A stretch of 64,000 nucleotides of DNA from Xanthostigma xanthostigma (lineage: Eukaryota > Arthropoda > Insecta > Raphidioptera > Raphidiidae), in the NCBI GenBank assembly GCA_963575645.1, contig OY754467.1:2418001-2482000 (forward strand). Reading direction: 5' to 3'. Below, piece by piece: positions 33,096-44,265 of this stretch. The notes beneath the pieces were generated by a model. That model was given only the letters and a program-made list of their open reading frames with translations. It was not told where the DNA came from and ran no database searches. Numbering within the stretch: position 1 is the first letter of the stretch; each line of letters begins with the position of its first letter. Position numbers and translations under genes: made by a program.

Positions 33096-33385
33096 CTAGT
33101 GTGACCTGTGCGAATTATTCGCACTAAATAAGTATAATAATAATTATCACTTTACAAAATTATTTTTTAAATATGATTGCAGGTATTCAATTCGTTTCTA
33201 ATTTTGCACACTGCTTATAACGTTCTTCTTTTTGTTGTATTACAATATGAAGCTCAGATGACAGATCAAAGAAATATTTTACTAAAATTGTCATATAGAG
33301 GCGCAAATAGCAAAAGCGTTGAGCTAAGCCGTCAGATGGCATTATGCAGCATTGCTGTGACGTTGTTCAGCGTTGCTCGCTGTTT
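33096..33385 (-). mobile_element. Helitron family 1, copy 4 (3' half)
   Basis: 3' end intact on the minus strand (hairpin, CACACTAG, T). Similarity stops at CGCTGTTT, where the tRNA-bearing family 2 segment begins. Confidence 0.85.
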
Positions 33386-33702
33386 AACTAAATATACTCA
33401 TATTAGCGTTAAGAGTACACAACGTCGGATGGCTCAATCGGTAGAGCGTGCGACTGTCAATATCAGGGTCGTGGGTTCGAGCCCCACGTTGGGCGAAAAT
33501 ATTTTTATTTTTTTTTTATTTTCTACATTGTTTTCTTCTAAGGCTTACATTTAAATTTATTTTGATTTTATTTAATTAATTTAAAAAAAAATATTTGCTT
33601 TTTATCGACAAAAAAAAATGGTAACTCCGATCATCATGAAATTTGAACACAACGTTCATCTCGGTAAACTAAGATGAATGTGTGTACTCATGTTCCTCAC
33701 TA
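33386..33702 (+). mobile_element. tRNA-bearing Helitron 2 fragment
   Basis: Matches 24470-24840 in inverse orientation: AACTAAATATACTCATATTAG, the tRNA-Lys-like sequence, a T-rich tract, then ACTCCGATCATCATGAAATT and TCTCGGTAAACTAAGATGAA. Both outer ends are missing. Confidence 0.75.
33423..33495 (+). pseudogene. tRNA-Lys-derived pseudogene, second copy
   Basis: Same degenerate Lys-like sequence as at 24713-24785, essentially base for base, with the mispaired acceptor and GTC at the anticodon position. Box B GGTTCGAGCCC is intact, so Pol III could still bind. Confidence 0.8.
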
Positions 33703-34830
33703 AATGGTCATTTTTAAAAGATTAGCAACGGCTATGAAATAATGAAAATTACAAAAAAAAACAACTTTTGTTGCATATTGTACATGATGTGAATTTAATT
33801 TTGTACAATTATTTATCGTATAAGTTGTCATTTATCTATTTTTTTTTTTCAATTGAATAGCGGATCCGGAGTTATTTGTTATAATTTATAAATTAGATAT
33901 AACATATATATGTACATATTATACGCGTTTATTTTGTTATTATTATATGCCATATATACAAAATTAACAGAAATAATAGGAATTGTAACAATGTGGCATA
34001 ACAATAACAGCTATAACATCCGTTTCATCAATCTGTTTTATTTTTGATTGATGGTTTGTTTATGATTTTATAATTTATTATTCAACAATAATTTGTTAAC
34101 AAATTTGTAGATTGTCTAGGCCGATCGTGTTTGTGATAAAACACAAATTTAGTTCTTTTTAGTTTTTTTGTCTAGTATATGGACAGGTACACTATTGGCG
34201 TTGGTCTGATGGAATCTAGCGATTGAACAAATAACATCATTTTAAACGACGTGGCACAATTTTTAAGCGCATATAGTCAATTTTTTTCACAGGCCAGTGA
34301 CTGAGATTTCAGGGTTTCGTGAGGTTCTTATATTGGCCCTAATTTTTATGACAATTGGCAATCTGAAAGCACATTTTGAACCGCCAATGTTTTCTACACT
34401 CTATGTAATATTTAACATGAGCATACACTTTCTTAAATTGTTTGTAAAATAAAATAAAGTTTTAATTATCTATTGAAATTTTGAATATTCGCGCCGAAAA
34501 ATTAACTAATTTAAATATACACTTCAATAAATTGTCAAAGTCGACTTGTCAAATTGTTTGCATAATCTCAGACATACGTACATATTTGCATTTCTCGCTC
34601 ATACGTGAACATCGATGGATTTTCTCCGTTTACGTTCCTCTTCACCCCGCGTCCCCTCGTCTTTTTTACTATTATCGCTTGAAATCACCCCGTTTAAAAA
34701 AATTTCACCAAAAAAGTAGTGATGACACATCTGTGAACCAAAGGCTTCAGTTTAAAAAAAATGTGTCAATCGGTTGAGTAAAGATTGCTGGCCGATCGAC
34801 TAGAGACATAGGGCTTGTGTTTTAAATAAT
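33703..34830. other. No gene seen
   Basis: Very AT-rich. CACTATTGGCGTTGGTCTGATGG at 34191 resembles CACTATTGGCGTCGGTCGGATGG at 52645, a possible dispersed repeat. Confidence 0.4.
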
Positions 34831-34909
34831 ATCGGAGAATCTCGTTAGAGATTCTCTTCTGTGCTAAATGCCGACGAATCTCTAACAGATTCTTATACAT
34901 TGATTTTGT
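34831..34909. repeat. Two-hairpin repeat, copy 2
   Basis: About 94% identical to 12630-12709 by eye; hairpins GAATCTC-GTTA-GAGATTC and GAATCT-CTAAC-AGATTC are both perfect here. It ends exactly where the mariner-like element begins. Confidence 0.7.
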
Positions 34910-34912
34910 ATA

Positions 34913-35484
34913 CAGTATGTAAACGCGTAAGGTGCACATAGGGAAATTAGCATTGGGAAAAAATACTTGGATCAGAGTTAGCCATGACTGCATTAATTGT
35001 TATTTCTATTGAATTATCGTGGTAATCTTGAGGATTTCTATTTTATTTTGATTTATTTTTATTTTACTTGGCTTTTTTAATAATAAAAAGCTCTTATAAA
35101 TCATTATTTTAATTTTTTTGTACAAAAATAAAACAAAAAAACAATTCCATCTGTTTGGAAACATTTCATTCAAAAATTGTCTGACTGGTATGACGTATGC
35201 GCGTTGGTAAATCAGTGACCCAATGTCTTTAGGTTCAACACGAATAGGCGGAGATATTTGATCTCGCGCCATATTTAAGTATTTTTGGGAATTTAATGTC
35301 CCATTAATAAAAAAGTCCGATTATGTTGTAATCATTTGAATATTTTCTTCGGTAGTATACACATTCATTTTGCAAAAGAATATTATCTGTCCAATTGAAA
35401 AACAAGATTTCAAGGCTCACTCTGATCCAGTCATTTTTTCCCAATGCTAATTTCCCTATGTGCACCTTACGTGTTTACATACTG
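34913..35484. mobile_element. Mariner-like deletion derivative
   Basis: TA-flanked CAGTATGTAAACGCGTAAGG and inverted CCTTACGTGTTTACATACTG, with about 65 bases of terminal repeat (GTGCACATAGGGAAATTAGC shared). The interior retains a piece of transposase (next entry), showing direct descent from an autonomous element. Confidence 0.85.
35141..35272 (-). pseudogene. Transposase fragment, mariner/IS630 type
   Basis: The minus-strand frame contains VRQFLNEMFPNRW (35141-35189), which matches the stretch before the last catalytic block in insect mariner-related transposases (QFLNE-FPNRWIGRRG style). The frame leaves homology right after the W, and neither the catalytic aspartates nor the helix-turn-helix are present. 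Inactive. Identification is from memory of the family. Confidence 0.6.
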
Positions 35485-35486
35485 TA

Positions 35487-36233
35487 TAGATACATATTAT
35501 TAGCAAGTATGCACCGTTTTGTTGACAGGGTTTTGCACAGCGACCAGAGTTTTTTTTTATTGGGTTGGTATAACATGTCAAAAAAAAAGAGATCAAATTA
35601 TCTTAACCCATTGTAATCGTGCACAGTGTGGGACCGCGGCTTGTGTTTTGCAGCATGAAAAAAACTCGTAAAAATAAATTTTTTAGTGGAATCGGAATAA
35701 ATTTGCTTGCTTGATAAAGAACTGACTCGCATTCAATTTAAAACGTAATGAATTTATAATTGCCATCGCTAATGTCATCTATATAAACAGCGATATTGAA
35801 CTGCAGATGTAACAAGATCGCGTATACCCTTTTGTTTTAATTGCCGGCCCTAAATTTAAACTATAATCTAATTATCTTTTTTTAGTGTTCTCACAAAGCA
35901 CTTGCATGTAAATGATTTTTGCGCGGTGAGAATTCAAGTAATCGGAAGTTTTATTTTAGTTTTAGTCAATCACAAAACAGTACAAAACGTCACTTGTTTT
36001 TTGAAACCGAAAAATTCTCTCTCAAAATAAAATATCCAATAATCCTTTATAATTCATATGTATGAAATTGTAATTGATGAATACGAAAAAAAAAATGAAA
36101 ATGCTTCGCGATTAATATTTTTTTCTTTTTTCCATTTTTTAATTTCAAATAAAAAAAAAATGGTGGTTTTAACTCAGTAGATATTTATATAGAGTGATTC
36201 TTTTTAAAATAAACATAAATAAACTATATCAAA
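35487..36233. other. No gene seen
   Basis: AT-rich. TTGACAGGGTTTTGCACAGCGACC at about 35522 resembles TCGGCAGGGTTTCGCACTGCGACC at 53301. Confidence 0.4.
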
Positions 36234-36817
36234 CTAGTGTAACCTGTGCGAATTATTCGCACTAAATAAGTATAATAATTATCACTTTACAAAATTATTT
36301 TTTAAATATGATTGCAGGTATTCAATTCGTTTCTAATTTTGCACACTGCTTATAACGTTCTTCTTTTTGTTGTATTACAATATGAAGCTCAGATGACAGA
36401 TCGAAGAAATATTTTACTAAAATTGTCATATAGAGGCGCAAGTAGCAAAAGCGTTGAGCTAAACCGTCAGATGGCATCTTGCAGCATTGCTGGGACATTG
36501 TTCAGCGTTGCTCACTGTTTCAAAATTAAAGCCGTCAGATGGCAGTATGTAGTATTTACAATATGAAGGTCAGATGAAAGATCGAAGTGTTGACGTTGTT
36601 TCAAAATTAAAGCCGTCAGATGGCAGATGTTGTTCAGCGTTGCTGTATTTTAATTAATGTACAAAAACAAAAGCAATAATACATTTTTTAGTTGTCGATG
36701 TCAGTAGAGCAAGCAATTATCTGTAAAATGATATATAATTTATGTGGAGAAATTGTGTGGTTTTTTCTAAAAAGGGAGGCAAACATCTTTAACCTTAGCG
36801 TATTAATATATATATGA
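36234..36817 (-). mobile_element. Helitron family 1, copy 5 (full length)
   Basis: 584 bases; minus-strand 5' TCATATATATATTAATACGC after A, 3' hairpin plus ACACTAG followed by T. Among the best copies for a consensus. Confidence 0.9.
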
Positions 36818-37981
36818 TAATAGTGTCATCCATTACAAGCCCCCAGTTTCTAGGACTTGCCGAGGTATAAAGTAGATTTTCTTTTTGTAATTAATATAGT
36901 ATAGTTTTAGTGTAAGTGGGTTGGGTATATGTTATATTCTAGAGTGTGTATGAGAAGAAAGCGTATATCGGACCGCAGCACGCTTCAATTCATCCCATAT
37001 ACGCTCTCTCTCTCTCTCTCACACTTCAACCTACCCGTAGCGTCTTACTCGCCCTCACGTATAATGGACTCGACTAAATGATTTCGCTTTTATTTATTTT
37101 TAATTTTATTCAACACTAAATTCGAAGGTATTATAATTTCAAAATGTTTCAAGAACTTTTTTCAAATATAATTTTGCAAACTTAGCTAGACCCCACTAGC
37201 CTTCATTCAGGTGTTCGATTTTGTGTTCAGACATCACGAAAGAAGTGTTACATAAATTTTCACGCTACCCAAAAATGTTTGATAGCTCTTGGACTACATA
37301 TTATGCAGGTCTAGATACACAGCATTGCTGACTTTTGACGTCATTCAAGAAATTGACGAGTTCTTAACCGCTCTAATGTCAACACAGTTTAAATTAACAT
37401 TTTTTAAATGATTTTTTTATTGGAAAAATAATCACATACCCAATTCCCTACGAAACGTAATATAGTAACTCTAGTTATGGACACGACTAGTCCAAAACAC
37501 AAAATGGAACCGCACTATTTTATAGTGTTAGCGGTTTCAATAAACATTGCAACGAGTTGATTTTGGTTTCCGTGAGCAGAACTTGGTAGCCAAAGATACT
37601 TACCCCTATATTTATGTGCAAATTTGTTGATTGCCGCGAGGAGACAATAACTCGGGTCCTGATGCATTACCTTGTGGCACTGCTGTACTTGTGTGTGTGT
37701 GTGTTTATTACAATATTATATGAGTGTGAGTAAACGTATATACATCAATACTTGCATGGACCTCTATATATATATATGTATTTTTAATTCTGATATCAAC
37801 TCCCCAAACATCAGTATAAATTTTAATTGAAAAACATTAAAGGTGTATATGTATGTACTACGTATTTTTTACTACTCTAAAAACGACACGACGTAAAAAT
37901 TTAAATAAATATCGAAATTTAATATTTGTCCGTTTGTACGAAGTGATACAGAAAAATCGAAAGCAAAATTCCAGTCGGTCA
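36818..37981. other. No gene; microsatellites
   Basis: (CT)n at about 37002-37022, (GT)n at 37690-37706 and (AT)n near 37765. No exon or transposon ends recognised. Confidence 0.5.
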
Positions 37982-38379
37982 TCATATATATTAATACGCT
38001 AAGGTTTAAGATGTTTGCCTCCCTTTTTAGAAAAAACCTCACAATTTCTCCACATAAATTATATATCATTTTACAGATAATTGCTTGGTCTACTGACATC
38101 GACAACTAAAAAATTTATTATTGCTTTTGTTTTTGTAAATTAATTAAAATACAGCAACGCTGAACGTCTGCCATGTGACGGCTTTAATTTTGAAACAACG
38201 TCAACACTTCGATCTGTTATCTGACCTTCATATTGTAATACAACAAAAAGATGAACGTTATAAGCAGTGTGCAAAATTAGAAACGAATTGAATACCTGCA
38301 ATCATATTTAAAAAATAATTTTGTAAAGTGATAATTATTATACTTATTTAGTGCGAATAATTCGCACAGGTCACTCTAG
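37982..38379 (+). mobile_element. Helitron family 1, copy 6 (internally deleted)
   Basis: Both ends perfect (A then TCATATATATTAATACGC; hairpin, TCACTCTAG, T), but only 398 bases: about 190 bases between CATATTGTAATAC-type repeats are missing, probably by recombination between the internal direct repeats. Confidence 0.9.
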
Positions 38380-38409
38380 TACCTATTATTGTTTTTAATT
38401 TAATTTTTG

Positions 38410-38605
38410 AGTTGAAACATCAGAGATACTTTATTAATATTGAATGCAAGTACATCAACCCATCCTATCATCGGAGAAATCAGGGAATTACATCGAAGAA
38501 AGAGACGCAGATATTATATTGTCGATACGCTCTGTTGCCTTTGCTCACCGCACATTGAGTAGATAGACAATGATTCATATAGTAAATTATTAAATATATG
38601 GTACC
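38410..38605. repeat. Repeat R3, copy 2 (right half)
   Basis: CAGAGATACTTTATTAATAT through GATACGCTCTGTTGCC to AGTAAATTATTAAATA. It lies directly beside a family 1 Helitron, as copy 1 does. Confidence 0.65.
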
Positions 38606-39027
38606 AGTCGATTTGTGCCAGTAATCTTAACGTTAAGTTTTAAGTTAATATTATGTTTGATGTGCAAATAATAGCTTAAAGTGACAGTAAAACGGTTATC
38701 ATTTTCGTGATAATAAAGATAGACAAACTACACGCTGATGCAGATTTAAGCATCTACCTTCGAGCCTGTTACCAATATGCAAAAGTGCTTATGCAGAAAT
38801 TCTTCGAAAGATTTTTTTAAATTTTGTTTGGCCAGGGGAGTGCCTGACTTATAGAGACGGAAAAGAGAAGAATAGAAGATTTCAGGGAGGTAAAAGATAC
38901 GATATCAGATTTATCGATATTAATAATTTCTTCGAGGGGTATGCTAGACTTGAAAAATATTAATTTCGGATTGACAATTTATATAATCCGCAAAATTCAA
39001 ATACTCACGTTATTACGATAATAATAA
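38606..39027. other. No gene seen
   Basis: AT-rich, with no supported structure. Confidence 0.4.
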
Positions 39028-39240
39028 TAGATAAGTGAAAATTAACAGGATTTAAAAAAAAAAAAAAAACAACAGATGAAATATTATATATTCATATTTT
39101 TAATCATTTCTGAGGATGTGGACAAAAATATCCACGAAACGTCGAACGTATTAAAAATTTGAAGATATAATATTTCATCTGTTAGTTTTTTTTTTTTGGC
39201 TAATTCCTGTTAAACTTTACTATCTAGTTTACGATATAGC
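39028..39240. repeat. Foldback with hairpin motif in the loop
   Basis: Arms include AACAGATGAAATATTATAT and its complement, each next to a poly(A) or poly(T) tract and AACAGGA/TCCTGTT. The loop reads, on the plus strand, TTCTGAGGAT, stem GTGGA / TCCAC, then GAAACGTCG (39109-39145). Confidence 0.75.
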
Positions 39241-39469
39241 CGTTGTTTTATCAAAATTAAAAATAATTATAATGAGTGACAATTATTTCATAGACACACG
39301 CCATGATTAATTATGTTTTAAATAATTGCAAATCTGTTCTGTTAATATTAGATTGACGTTCCCATCTACAAAGCAGAACTATCAAAGTACATTGTTTTGA
39401 TGTATCTCAAAATATTTGGCCAGCGTTAGCCGTGTAAGCGTACGGAATCAGTTTTTATTTACAAAGTAT

Positions 39470-41103
39470 ATACAGAAACCTTCCTCGTTTATCGCTCTTT
39501 CTATATTAGGTAAAACCGTATTAAAATCCGTTGCGGTATTTATTTACAAATTATATACAGAAACCTGCCTCGTTTATCGCTCTTTCTATATTAGTGATAA
39601 CCGTATTAAAATCCGTTGCGGTATTTATTTATCTACAAATTATATACAGAAACCTTCCTCGTTTATCGCTCTTTCTATATTAGTGAAAACCGTATTAAAA
39701 TCCGTTGCGGTATTTATTTACAAATTATATACAGAAACCTTCCTCGTTTATCGCTCTTTCTATATTAGTGAAAACCGTATTAGAATCCGTTGCGGTATTT
39801 ATTTACAAATTAGTATATACAGAAACCTTCCTCGTTTATCGCTCTTTCTATATTAGTGAAAACCGTATTAAAATCCGTTACGGTATTTATTTACAAATTA
39901 TATACAGAAACCTTCCTCGTTTATCGGTCTTTCTATGTTAGTGAAAACCGTATTAAAATCCGTTGCGGTATTTATTTACAAATTATATACAGAAACCTTC
40001 CTCGTTTATCGCTCTTTCTATATTAGTGATAACCGTATTAAAATCCGTTGCGGTATTTATTTATCTACAAATTATATACAGAAACCTTCCTCGTTTATCG
40101 CTCTTTCTATATTAGTGAAAACCGTATTAAAATCCGTTGCGGTATTTATTTACAAATTATATACAGAAACCTTCCTCGTTTATCGCTCTTTCTATATTAG
40201 TGAAAACCGTATTAAAATCCGTTGCGGTATTTATTTACAAATTATATACAGAAACCTTCCTCGTTTATCGCTCTTTCTATATTAGTGATAACCGTATTAA
40301 AATCCGTTACGGTATTTATTTACAAATTATATACAGAAACCTTCCTCGTTTATCGCTCTTTCTATATTAGTGATAACCGTATTAAAATCCGTTGCGGTAT
40401 TTATATATCTACAAATGATATACAGAAACCTTCCTCGTTTATCGCTCTCTATATTAGTGAAAACCGTATTAAAATCCGTTGCGGTATTTATTTACAAATT
40501 ATATACAGAAACCTTCCTCGTTTATCGCTCTTTCTATATTAGTGAAAACCGTATTAAAATCCGTTGCGGTATTTATTTATCTACAAATTATATACAGAAA
40601 CCTTCCTCGTTTATCGCTCTTTCTATATTAGTGAAAACCGTATTAAAATCCGTTGCGGTATTTATTTATCTACAAATGATATACAGAAACCTTCCTCGTT
40701 TATCGCTCTTTCTATATTAGTGAAAACCGTATTAAAATCCGTTGCGGTATTTATTTATCTACAAATGATATACAGAAACCTTCCTCGTTTATCGCTCTTT
40801 CTATATTAGTGAAAACCGTATTAAAATCCGTTGCGGTATTTATTTACAAATTATATACAGAAACCTTCCTCGTTTATCGCTCTTTCTATATTAGTGAAAA
40901 CCGTATTAAAATCCGTTGCGGTATTTATTTACAAATTATATACAGAAACCTTCCTCGTTTATCGCTCTTTCTATATTAGTGATAACCGTATTAAAATCCG
41001 TTGCGGTATTTATTTATCTACAAATTATATACAGAAACCTTCCTCGTTTATCGCTCTTTCTATATTAGTGAAAACCGTATTAAAATCCGTTGCGGTAGTT
41101 TAT
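39470..41103 (+). repeat. 85/89-bp satellite array, about 19 units
   Basis: Unit: CAGAAACCTTCCTCGTTTAT, CGCTCTTTCTATATTAGTGA, AAACCGTATTAAAATCCGTT, GCGGTATTTATTTACAAATT, ATATA. Two length classes differ by a TATC insertion (TTTATTTATCTACAAATT) and are interspersed. Units are very similar, so the array is young or homogenised. Open frames across it are by-products, because 85 is not a multiple of three. The last unit runs into GTAGTTTATGAGTTTATCGC and CAGACAGACGCGGCGGGG, the tail of a common dispersed element. Confidence 0.95.
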
Positions 41104-41194
41104 GAGTTTATCGCGTTCAGACAGACAGACGCGGCGGGGAAACTTTTATATACTTGCTATATAGAAATAACATTAGGTAATAAAGCTTTAGACT

Positions 41195-41440
41195 TAGTAT
41201 TAATAATAATCAACCTTGTATCCAGAACCACTACAAATGTATGCGTGCGAGTTAAGCAGCCAATCAGCTGTCAAATTTTAATCTTGAACAAATGACGCCA
41301 GATTTTTTTTTTTTTAAACCCCCCTTGGCTTCAAGGATATAATCCCATGTAACGCCAGATTTGAAAACTGAATATTCCCATTTGTGAATGTCTAAAAACT
41401 GACATTCGTTACATCGCTATTCCATAGCTACCAAATAAAC
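41195..41440 (-). mobile_element. Inverted, diverged copy of the 16.7-kb hAT-like repeat
   Basis: ATTAATAATAATCAACCTTG, ACCACTACAAATG, AGCCAATCAGCTGTCAAATTT and CTGACATTCGTTACATCGCTA correspond, inverted, to 16670-16880. A T-rich insert lies near 41305. Confidence 0.6.
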
Positions 41441-41962
41441 AAAACCCGTTTAACTTCAAAATTTCGTGATGCGCGATTTTGTCGTTCAGTCGCAGATATT
41501 TGTATTTGTTGATGTAAAGAGGTTTGAGTGCTGGGGAGGCTGTGGAGTAGAGATGGGTTTGGGTTGTATACTATGAAAAAGCGTCAATAATATTTTTAAC
41601 ACACACACCACATTGCGTATCACATTAAAAATGGCCGAATGTTACGTTACGTTACGTACCTGCCTGCTTTTCTACCTCATCTGTTCTCCTTCCACAATGT
41701 ACGCACACCGCCTACCCCTCCTCCCACCTTCATCAGCTACGCAAATGACGTATGATTAGTGCGGAGTACGTAAAACTTAAAAGTGGAATGATTTTTTGAA
41801 CGGGTACTTCTTTTGGTGCTTTATGAAAAAAATGATTTTTGCGATGCGCAAGGATAAAAAATTACATGATTTCTTTTTTGGGGCGGATGTTTAGGGTATT
41901 TTTTAAAACGTATTATCAGACATCAGAAAATAAATTAATTGAAAACAAATAGCGTATTTAAT
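41441..41962. other. No gene seen
   Basis: Contains ACGTTACGTTACGTAC and a C-rich patch near 41690-41735. Nothing supported. Confidence 0.4.
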
Positions 41963-42224
41963 TTTTGAAGTGAAAACTTCTTTAGCGGCGTTGTACACTT
42001 TTTTTGTAATGGGTAAAAAATGTTAAACTCGCGTCAGATCGTCAGGGTCACGTGTCCTGATCGAAAATGCGTAAGACGAAAACTTTTATTTATACAACGT
42101 TAGACATCTAGCGTTGAAATATCGTACATAAAAATGCAATCTATGATACAAACCATTTTGATCGAAAATTCGTAAGACGTTAATATTCAAGTTTTCGCTT
42201 TGGCCGGCACTCCCGGAGTGCAAA
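41963..42224 (-). mobile_element. Single-unit copy of the 18.2-kb element
   Basis: Inverse orientation: GAAGTGAAAACTTC, AGCGGCGTTGTACACTTTTT, then one GATCGAAAATTCGTAAGACG unit and spacer, ending GCCGGCACTCCCGGAGTGC. It probably reflects the element before internal amplification. Confidence 0.75.
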
Positions 42225-42854
42225 GGGTTTTTTTTTTACATTTAGGCCCAAGGGCATAGATATTTTTTTTCTGGGGGGGTAAAGTAAAAAATCAGTATTT
42301 TTTTAAGTTTTATTAATACCTATCACACAAGAATACTCACGAAGGAAGGTGTCAAGCAAAATATTAATTCACAAAATAATTTTACATATTCCTTTTCAAA
42401 AGTGTTTCTAAATTTTATTTTTTAGCCAGGTATTCGTATTATTTTCAGTTTTATTTTTTTATTATTATGATCCTTACGCTCTTGCTTAGGCCACCTGGTG
42501 ATAAGCTAGAAGAGACTACGTGGCAATTATAAATATTGTAAATTGTACATTTTCGAAAAACTGACAGTTTATAAAATTTCGGTTTTGATTTTAGAGGCAT
42601 TTGAGATCACTCTTGGGGGTGGATAATAACTGTATTTATACTAATCTCATTTAGGGTTGGCATTCGTCTGAGTTTCTCAGGATTTGTCCCCTTTTTAAGA
42701 GCGTTCCGGCGAGGTTTTGTTTACAGTTCGGATTTTAAAATCTTTCGCTCATTCCAAATACTTTGTATTAAATAATCAGAAAATGAACATTCATAAAAAA
42801 ATAATGTTTATGTTCCTCGAAAACTTCAATGAAATAAATAACAATTTCATTGTA
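42225..42854. other. No gene seen
   Basis: AT-rich. Confidence 0.4.
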
Positions 42855-43540
42855 ATGAATAAAAAAAACACGTGTTTATAATAATTTATTATTTTCATTA
42901 ATACAATCAATATTTTTGGTTCAGTTAGTAAGTTAACGTTCTTATTATTAAAACAATATTATGTAAAGCCAATCATCAGGTACAGTCATAGACTGCTCTA
43001 TCTAGTATCTACTGCAGAGCATGGGAATAAAATCGCAATCGAACCATTAGAGTGCAAACATATACTTCTGTCATTTTTACGCCGTAAGCACTGGCGTATC
43101 CTGGAGGGCAAAAACAAGCACGGGGGACCCGGCTTAAGAAATTTCTAATTGGCTCCCTCCTGGCCCAAAAGCTGGGTACGCCCATGTTAACGTCATAGCA
43201 AAAAGACAAAGTTTTTCAAACAGAGATACTTTATTCAGATTGAATGCAAGTACATCAACCAATATCATCGGAGAAATCAGGGAATAACATCGAAGAAAGA
43301 GACGCAGATATATTTTCGATACGCTTTGTTGCCTTCGCTCACCGCACATTGAGTAGATAGACAATGATTCATATAGTAAATTATTAAATATAATATTGTA
43401 ATGAATAAAAACACGTGTTTATAATTAGTATTTTCATTAATAAAATCTATATTTTTTTTATTCAGTCAGTTAGTTAACGTTCTTATTATTAAGCCATGTA
43501 AAGCCAATCATCAAATGTTTGTAATAAAGAAATCAAGTAC
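42855..43540 (+). repeat. Direct repeats flanking repeat R3 copy 3
   Basis: TTGTAATGAATAAAAA through AGCCAATCATCA occurs at 42855-42990 and again at 43395-43510, with R3 (43016-43395) between. This fits either a tandem duplication or an insertion into one of two repeats; no LTR signatures (TG...CA) are seen. Confidence 0.6.
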
Positions 43541-43619
43541 AGACTACAGTGTAATATGATAGCTCTCGTGTGGGTGACGATTCGTAGATATAACCTCAAT
43601 AATAACAACACGCCGCACA

Positions 43620-43766
43620 TGCACAGGCTGCAGATCTTGGTGCTAGATAAGTTCGTGTAGATTCGTGGGACTCGTGTTGAGTGTTGACCGTTACATTAAT
43701 TTAGTGTCGACTTGTCTTGTGCATACAGTGACTTGGATTTATACTACAATTTACAAGTTCAGTGAA
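43620..43766 (+). promoter_or_regulatory. Possible non-coding first exon
   Basis: A less AT-rich stretch with GAGTGTTGACCGTTACATTA and AAGTTCAGTGAA ends at GTAAGTATG (43767), a very good donor. No open frame starts in it. It may be a 5' UTR exon of the gene that owns the exon at 28 kb or of another gene, but no TATA or clear initiator supports a start point. Confidence 0.3.
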
Positions 43767-44099
43767 GTAAGTATGAAATTGATGTATTTGATTTTTTCAT
43801 TATATTAGTCTTCAAACAAAATAGTACGTATTAACCTGTGTCATTTTATATTTACTTAATTGTTCCGTAAATGTCTTCTTCATTGTTAGGCTATTAGAAT
43901 ATTTACTGTTAAGACGGCTGTTATAGTAAAAAAGCTTTATAGTAATTATTTGTGATTTTTGTTTTCTGGTGTTCGTGACTTTACAAAGATGTAAGTGTAT
44001 TAACGAATAATAATTTTAGTTTTGAATTTTTTCTGACAATAACGAGGTCCAGTAATTCTGTTAATTGTTTTTTAGGGAGTTACTAATTTTCAAAGTTTG
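43767..44099. other. No feature seen
   Basis: AT-rich; would be intron if the donor at 43767 is used. Confidence 0.3.
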
Positions 44100-44265
44100 T
44101 AAACGTCTGATTAGAATTCTTCAATAATATAAAATTATCGACCATTTTTTCAGACAAATATATTAACAAAAAAAAAATAATTAATACATTGACGTTTCGG
44201 TCCGGATTTGGAATTTATTCAGAACTGTTCTAAAAAATGTAAAAATAATTAATTTCTAATTCGTA
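44100..44265 (-). mobile_element. Element fragment with the hairpin motif
   Basis: TAAAATTATCGACCATTTTT and CAGACAAATATATTAAC precede GACGTTTCGGTCCGGATTTG, as at 55895-56016. The motif (minus strand, 44191-44223) is weak here: GAATAAATTCC / GGACCGAAACGTC. Confidence 0.55.

Noticed and set aside
24713..33495. Functional tRNA genes
   Set aside because: Acceptor and anticodon stems do not pair, the anticodon position reads GTC in a Lys-type body, and the sequences sit in transposons.
39470..41103. CRISPR-like array
   Set aside because: No unique spacers: the units are contiguous near-identical tandem repeats in eukaryotic DNA.
39416..41295. Several 80-150 codon frames with repeated YKLYTETFLVYRSFYIS-like peptides
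   Set aside because: They are translations of the 85/89-bp satellite. Unit length is not a multiple of three, so frames shift from unit to unit and the peptide carries no information.
42855..43540. Pair of LTRs
   Set aside because: The direct repeats lack TG...CA ends, primer-binding site and polypurine tract, and the material between is dispersed repeat R3.
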